A DNA stretch of 9,688 nucleotides, from contig CALFIV010000137.1 of NCBI GenBank assembly GCA_937877295.1, positions 1-9,688 on the forward strand, in the 5' to 3' direction. The notes beneath the pieces were generated by a model that worked only from the letters and a program-made list of their open reading frames with translations, was not told where the DNA came from and searched no databases. A program made the position numbers and the translations under genes. The stretch's first letter is position 1. Every line of letters starts with the position of its first letter. Source of the DNA: an uncultured Clostridia bacterium (GTDB lineage Bacteria; Bacillota_A; Clostridia; Christensenellales; CAG-138). Positions 7,298 through 9,688 of the stretch are shown piece after piece.

Positions 7298-7312
7298 CAT
7301 ACTGACAGTATG
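7298..7312 (+). repeat. Perfect 15-bp palindrome over the yqzL start codon
   Basis: CATACTG-A-CAGTATG: 7-bp arms with a single central base, the right arm ending in the ATG of yqzL (7310-7312). It lies just downstream of the candidate start site. As RNA the loop would be too tight for all seven pairs, though six pairs around GAC are possible; a protein-binding DNA site is the other reading. It is short enough that chance cannot be excluded. Confidence 0.5.
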
Positions 7313-7432
7313 AAGAATGAAGCGCAAATACATTGGGAACAATTCATGAAAACTGGCAGGATCAGAGATTATCTTGCCTATCAGGAAGCAAAACGCAAAG
7401 AATGCCCACCGAATGCATCCGAGCGATCGTAA
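7310..7432 (+). CDS. yqzL: YqzL-like small protein
   Basis: A 40-residue ORF, easily missed because of its size. The translation begins MKNEAQIHWEQFMKTG and continues RIRDYLAYQEAKRKE. It carries the pattern W-x2-F-x2-TG-x-I-x2-YL-x-Y-x-E (W9, F12, T15, G16, I18, Y21, L22, Y24, E26), which matches the YqzL family, a small Firmicutes protein of about 45-50 residues encoded between era and recO in Bacillus. Position here is the same. The function of YqzL is not known. No Shine-Dalgarno is evident, and the start codon lies in a palindrome. The 3' end overlaps recO by 31 bases, so recO translation may depend on ribosomes passing through this gene. The last 14 residues are in the overlap and look unconserved. 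Confidence 0.8.
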   Translation: MKNEAQIHWEQFMKTGRIRDYLAYQEAKRKECPPNASERS

Positions 7433-8142
7433 CAGGGTATACCGACTATCGCGACAACGACAGAATACTGACACTGTTTTCAGCGGAGCACGGAAGGATC
7501 GACTGTAAAGCACGTAATTGCAGAAAGCCGACCGCGCCTCTGCTTGCTTGCGCGCAGTTGTTCGTGTTTGGCGAATTCGAACTGTTTATCGGAAACGATC
7601 GTGCCACAGTTAACGGCTGTGATATCCGTGAAACCTTTTATCCGCTGCGGGAGGACGTCGACCGTTTTATGGCAGCCGCTGCAGCGACGCAATTGACGAA
7701 TGCTGTCATCGAACGCGAATCCTCGGATCAAGCGCTGTTTTCGCTGTTGTATCACATGTTGTCCTATTTCGCCTATACCGATTGCAATCCGAAAGATCTT
7801 TTGATCGCGTTTATGCTGCATTATCTGGATCATGCCGGCTATCGACCGTCGTTGACACGCTGCGCCGTCTGCCGCCGCGATGTGCGGCAGGACGCCGTGC
7901 TGTATTATTCCGCGGACGCGGGCGGCGTCGTATGCAACGCTTGTCCGCACGGAGGAAGACCGGTATCCAAGCTGGCGCTTGAGGCAATGCGACGCATTCT
8001 GCTGCTGTCGCATGAAGAACTGACGCGAGTCATTCTGAAGGACGAGCTGCGCAAAGAACTGTTCCCGATCCTGCGCAATTCCTGCGCGAGAATGCTCGGA
8101 GAATCCGACCGCGCAATCGCATTGCTCGATCAAATCCCATAA
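7402..8142 (+). CDS. recO: DNA repair protein RecO
   Basis: 246-residue recombination mediator that acts with RecR (and RecF) to load RecA on SSB-coated single-stranded DNA and anneals complementary strands. The N-terminal OB-fold has the expected opening CIRAIVTGYTDYRDNDRILTLFSAEHGRI (5-33), including the conserved YxDxD-like turn and EHG. The C-terminal zinc site is intact: C154-x2-C157 and C178-x2-C181. The ATG at 7402 was chosen because it aligns with RecO starts and gives normal length; the frame is open back to 7333, but those 23 extra residues are the shadow of yqzL. The nearest Shine-Dalgarno-like AGGAAG (7383-7388) is 13 bases away, rather far, consistent with coupling to yqzL. Last gene of the operon. 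Confidence 0.95.
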   Translation: MPTECIRAIVTGYTDYRDNDRILTLFSAEHGRIDCKARNCRKPTAPLLACAQLFVFGEFELFIGNDRATVNGCDIRETFYPLREDVDRFMAAAAATQLTNAVIERESSDQALFSLLYHMLSYFAYTDCNPKDLLIAFMLHYLDHAGYRPSLTRCAVCRRDVRQDAVLYYSADAGGVVCNACPHGGRPVSKLALEAMRRILLLSHEELTRVILKDELRKELFPILRNSCARMLGESDRAIALLDQIP

Positions 8143-8160
8143 ATTTTTACAGGTTTTTTC

Positions 8161-8191
8161 AAATGATGCAAGAAAAATCTTGCATCATTTT
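8161..8191 (+). terminator. 13-bp perfect inverted repeat: recO terminator and/or ppdK operator
   Basis: Arm AAATGATGCAAGA (8161-8173) pairs perfectly with TCTTGCATCATTT (8178-8190) around an AAAA loop. It lies 18 bases after the recO stop and could end the operon transcript, but the stem is AT-rich (four G-C pairs) and the T tract after it is short (TTTTG). The right arm contains the -35 box of the ppdK promoter (8180-8185), so the same repeat could be a binding site for a regulator of ppdK. Confidence 0.6.
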
Positions 8192-8208
8192 GAATTGATT
8201 GTTATAAT
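8180..8208 (+). promoter_or_regulatory. ppdK promoter
   Basis: The -35 box TTGCAT (8180-8185) and perfect -10 TATAAT (8203-8208) are 17 bases apart, and TG at 8200-8201 makes it an extended -10 (TGTTATAAT, identical to the element before yqzL). Predicted start near 8215, about 26 bases before the GTG. The -35 lies inside the right arm of the 8161-8190 inverted repeat. Confidence 0.8.
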
Positions 8209-8226
8209 AAATCGTTACTAAATCTT

Positions 8227-8233
8227 AGGAGGA
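8227..8233 (+). promoter_or_regulatory. Strong ribosome binding site of ppdK
   Basis: AGGAGGA, a near-perfect anti-16S match, ends 7 bases before the GTG at 8241. It fixes GTG as the start in the absence of a nearby ATG and suggests high expression. Confidence 0.9.
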
Positions 8234-8240
8234 TTTAACT

Positions 8241-9688
8241 GTGTCAAAGAAGTATGTATACCTGTTCAGCGAAGGCAACGCAGAAATGCGCAACCTGTTG
8301 GGCGGCAAAGGCGCAAACCTCGCGGAAATGACCAATCTCGGTCTCCCCGTACCGCAGGGCTTCACAATTACGACCGAAGCCTGCACGCAGTACTATGAAG
8401 ACGGACGTCAGATCAATCCCGAGATTCAGGCGCAGATTATGGAGTACATCGAGAAAATGGAAGAGATCACCGGCAAGAAGTTCGGCGACCTCGAAAATCC
8501 GCTTCTCGTTTCCGTTCGTTCCGGCGCACGTGCGTCGATGCCCGGCATGATGGACACCATCCTGAACCTCGGTCTCAACGAGCAGGTTGTGGAAGTCATC
8601 GCAAAGAAGTCCAACAATCCGCGCTGGGCATGGGACTGCTACCGTAGATTCATTCAGATGTTCTCCGACGTCGTTATGGAAGTCGGCAAGAAATACTTCG
8701 AAGTTCTGATCGACCGTATGAAGGAAAAGAAGGGCGTCAAGCAGGACGTCGATCTGACCGCGGACGATCTCAAAGAGCTTGCAAATCAGTTCAAGGCCGG
8801 ATACAAAGAGAAGATCGGTGAGGACTTCCCGACGGATCCGAAAGTGCAGCTCTTCGAAGCAATCAAGGCTGTTTTCCGTTCGTGGGACAACCCGCGTGCA
8901 AATGTCTATCGCCGCGACAACGACATCCCGTATTCGTGGGGTACAGCAGTCAACGTACAGTCGATGGCATTCGGCAACATGGGCGACGATTGCGGCACGG
9001 GCGTTGCGTTCACTCGCGACCCGGCAACCGGTGAAAAGGGCCTGTTCGGCGAATTCCTGACCAATGCGCAGGGCGAAGACGTCGTCGCAGGCGTTCGTAC
9101 CCCGATGCACATTGCAGAGATGGAACAGAAGTTCCCCGAAGCGTTCAAGCAGTTCAACGAAGTCTGCAAGATTCTCGAAGGCCACTATCGTGACATGCAG
9201 GATATGGAGTTTACCGTCGAACACGGCAAGCTTTACATGCTGCAGACCCGTAACGGCAAACGCACCGCGAAGGCTGCTTTGAAGATCGCATGCGATCTCG
9301 TTGACGAGGGCATGAGAACCGAGCAGGAAGCAGTCGCCATGATCGATCCGAGAAACCTCGACACGCTGCTCCATCCGCAGTTCGATGCAAAAGCCATCAA
9401 GGCAGCAAAGCCGGTCGCAAAGGCGCTGGCGGCTTCTCCGGGCGCTGCATGCGGTAAGATCGTATTCTCCGCAGAAGACGCCAAGGAATGGCATGCACGC
9501 GGTGAGAAAGTCCTGCTGGTCCGCCTTGAGACCTCTCCGGAAGACATTGAAGGCATGAAAGCTTCCCAGGGCATCCTGACGGTTCGCGGCGGCATGACCT
9601 CTCACGCGGCGGTTGTCGCGCGCGGCATGGGCACATGCTGCGTCTCCGGCTGCTCCGAGATTGCCATGGACGAAGAAAACAAGCGCTT
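8241..9688 (+). CDS. ppdK: Pyruvate, phosphate dikinase, 3'-truncated by window edge
   Basis: Cytosolic PPDK interconverts ATP + pyruvate + Pi and AMP + phosphoenolpyruvate + PPi; in anaerobic clostridia it can serve PPi-linked glycolysis or gluconeogenesis. About 482 of the usual roughly 875 residues are in the window: the nucleotide-binding domain and the phosphohistidine domain, without the C-terminal TIM barrel for pyruvate. The N terminus shows GGKGANLAEM (21-30) and PVPQGFTITTEAC; SVRSGARASMPGMMDT begins at 91. E323, Q335 and R337 (LQTRNGKRTA) fall at the same numbers as the ATP-site residues of the Clostridium symbiosum enzyme, and the phosphocarrier His is H455 in GGMTSHAAVVARG, again the same number. 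The frame starts at GTG with a strong Shine-Dalgarno and has its own promoter, so it is not part of the recO operon. PEP synthase is excluded by the PPDK-type N terminus and spacing. Confidence 0.98.
   Translation, partial: MSKKYVYLFSEGNAEMRNLLGGKGANLAEMTNLGLPVPQGFTITTEACTQYYEDGRQINPEIQAQIMEYIEKMEEITGKKFGDLENPLLVSVRSGARASMPGMMDTILNLGLNEQVVEVIAKKSNNPRWAWDCYRRFIQMFSDVVMEVGKKYFEVLIDRMKEKKGVKQDVDLTADDLKELANQFKAGYKEKIGEDFPTDPKVQLFEAIKAVFRSWDNPRANVYRRDNDIPYSWGTAVNVQSMAFGNMGDDCGTGVAFTRDPATGEKGLFGEFLTNAQGEDVVAGVRTPMHIAEMEQKFPEAFKQFNEVCKILEGHYRDMQDMEFTVEHGKLYMLQTRNGKRTAKAALKIACDLVDEGMRTEQEAVAMIDPRNLDTLLHPQFDAKAIKAAKPVAKALAASPGAACGKIVFSAEDAKEWHARGEKVLLVRLETSPEDIEGMKASQGILTVRGGMTSHAAVVARGMGTCCVSGCSEIAMDEENKR

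Noticed and set aside
7333..7401. N-terminal extension of recO to an upstream in-frame ATG
   Set aside because: The 23 extra residues are unlike RecO and fall in the part of yqzL that carries its conserved residues in another frame; 7402 gives the normal RecO start and length.
8244..9605. A 453-residue open frame on the minus strand opposite ppdK
   Set aside because: It is wholly antisense to a highly conserved gene with all PPDK motifs in frame. Its translation shows no recognisable domain and is rich in His, Cys, Phe and Leu, as expected from reverse-complemented biased codons, and it has no promoter or Shine-Dalgarno of its own.
1..9688. Mobile elements, CRISPR array, tRNA, rRNA or riboswitch
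   Set aside because: No spaced direct repeats, transposase motifs, terminal inverted repeats, cloverleaf-like segments or long structured leaders were seen; every gap between genes is under about 115 bases.

Overview
The window suggests an endospore-forming (or formerly spore-forming) low-to-mid GC Firmicute of the Clostridia type. Reasons: the yqfC-yqfD sporulation pair, the Firmicutes gene order phoH-ybeY-cdd-era-yqzL-recO, a pyruvate phosphate dikinase close to the Clostridium symbiosum enzyme in residue positions, Bacillus-like promoters and Shine-Dalgarno sites, and a dockerin-bearing secreted protein. A gut or anaerobic-digester clostridium fits, but genus cannot be told from this sequence. 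All genes lie on the + strand.

Layout. (1) 1-1083: 3' two thirds of groEL, closed by a strong intrinsic terminator. (2) 1096-3070: a monocistronic unit with its own sigma-A type promoter, encoding a secreted 626-residue protein (signal peptide, dockerin module, then a 5'-nucleotidase/metallophosphoesterase fold whose metal ligands are mostly lost), followed by a hairpin terminator. (3) 3106-8142: a tightly packed housekeeping/sporulation operon yqfC-yqfD-phoH-ybeY-cdd-era-yqzL-recO. Most neighbours overlap by 1 to 31 bases. The only real gap is 47 bases between era and yqzL, where there is an extended -10 promoter and a perfect small palindrome over the yqzL start codon. (4) 8161-9688: a 13-bp perfect inverted repeat overlapping the -35 box of a good promoter, then the 5' part of ppdK, which runs off the window.

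How the genes work together. YqfC and YqfD are mother-cell sporulation proteins. PhoH-family ATPase (YbeZ-like), YbeY and Era form a known ribosome/16S rRNA maturation group. Cdd serves pyrimidine salvage and RecO serves recombinational repair. The genes pgpH (yqfF) and dgkA, which in Bacillus and many Clostridia sit between phoH and ybeY and between ybeY and cdd, are absent here.

Most of the window is conserved core genome. The least ordinary parts are the dockerin plus degenerate 5'-nucleotidase protein, the unannotated 40-residue YqzL-like gene with its palindromic start region, and the inverted repeat at the ppdK promoter. I saw no IS element, CRISPR array, tRNA or rRNA.
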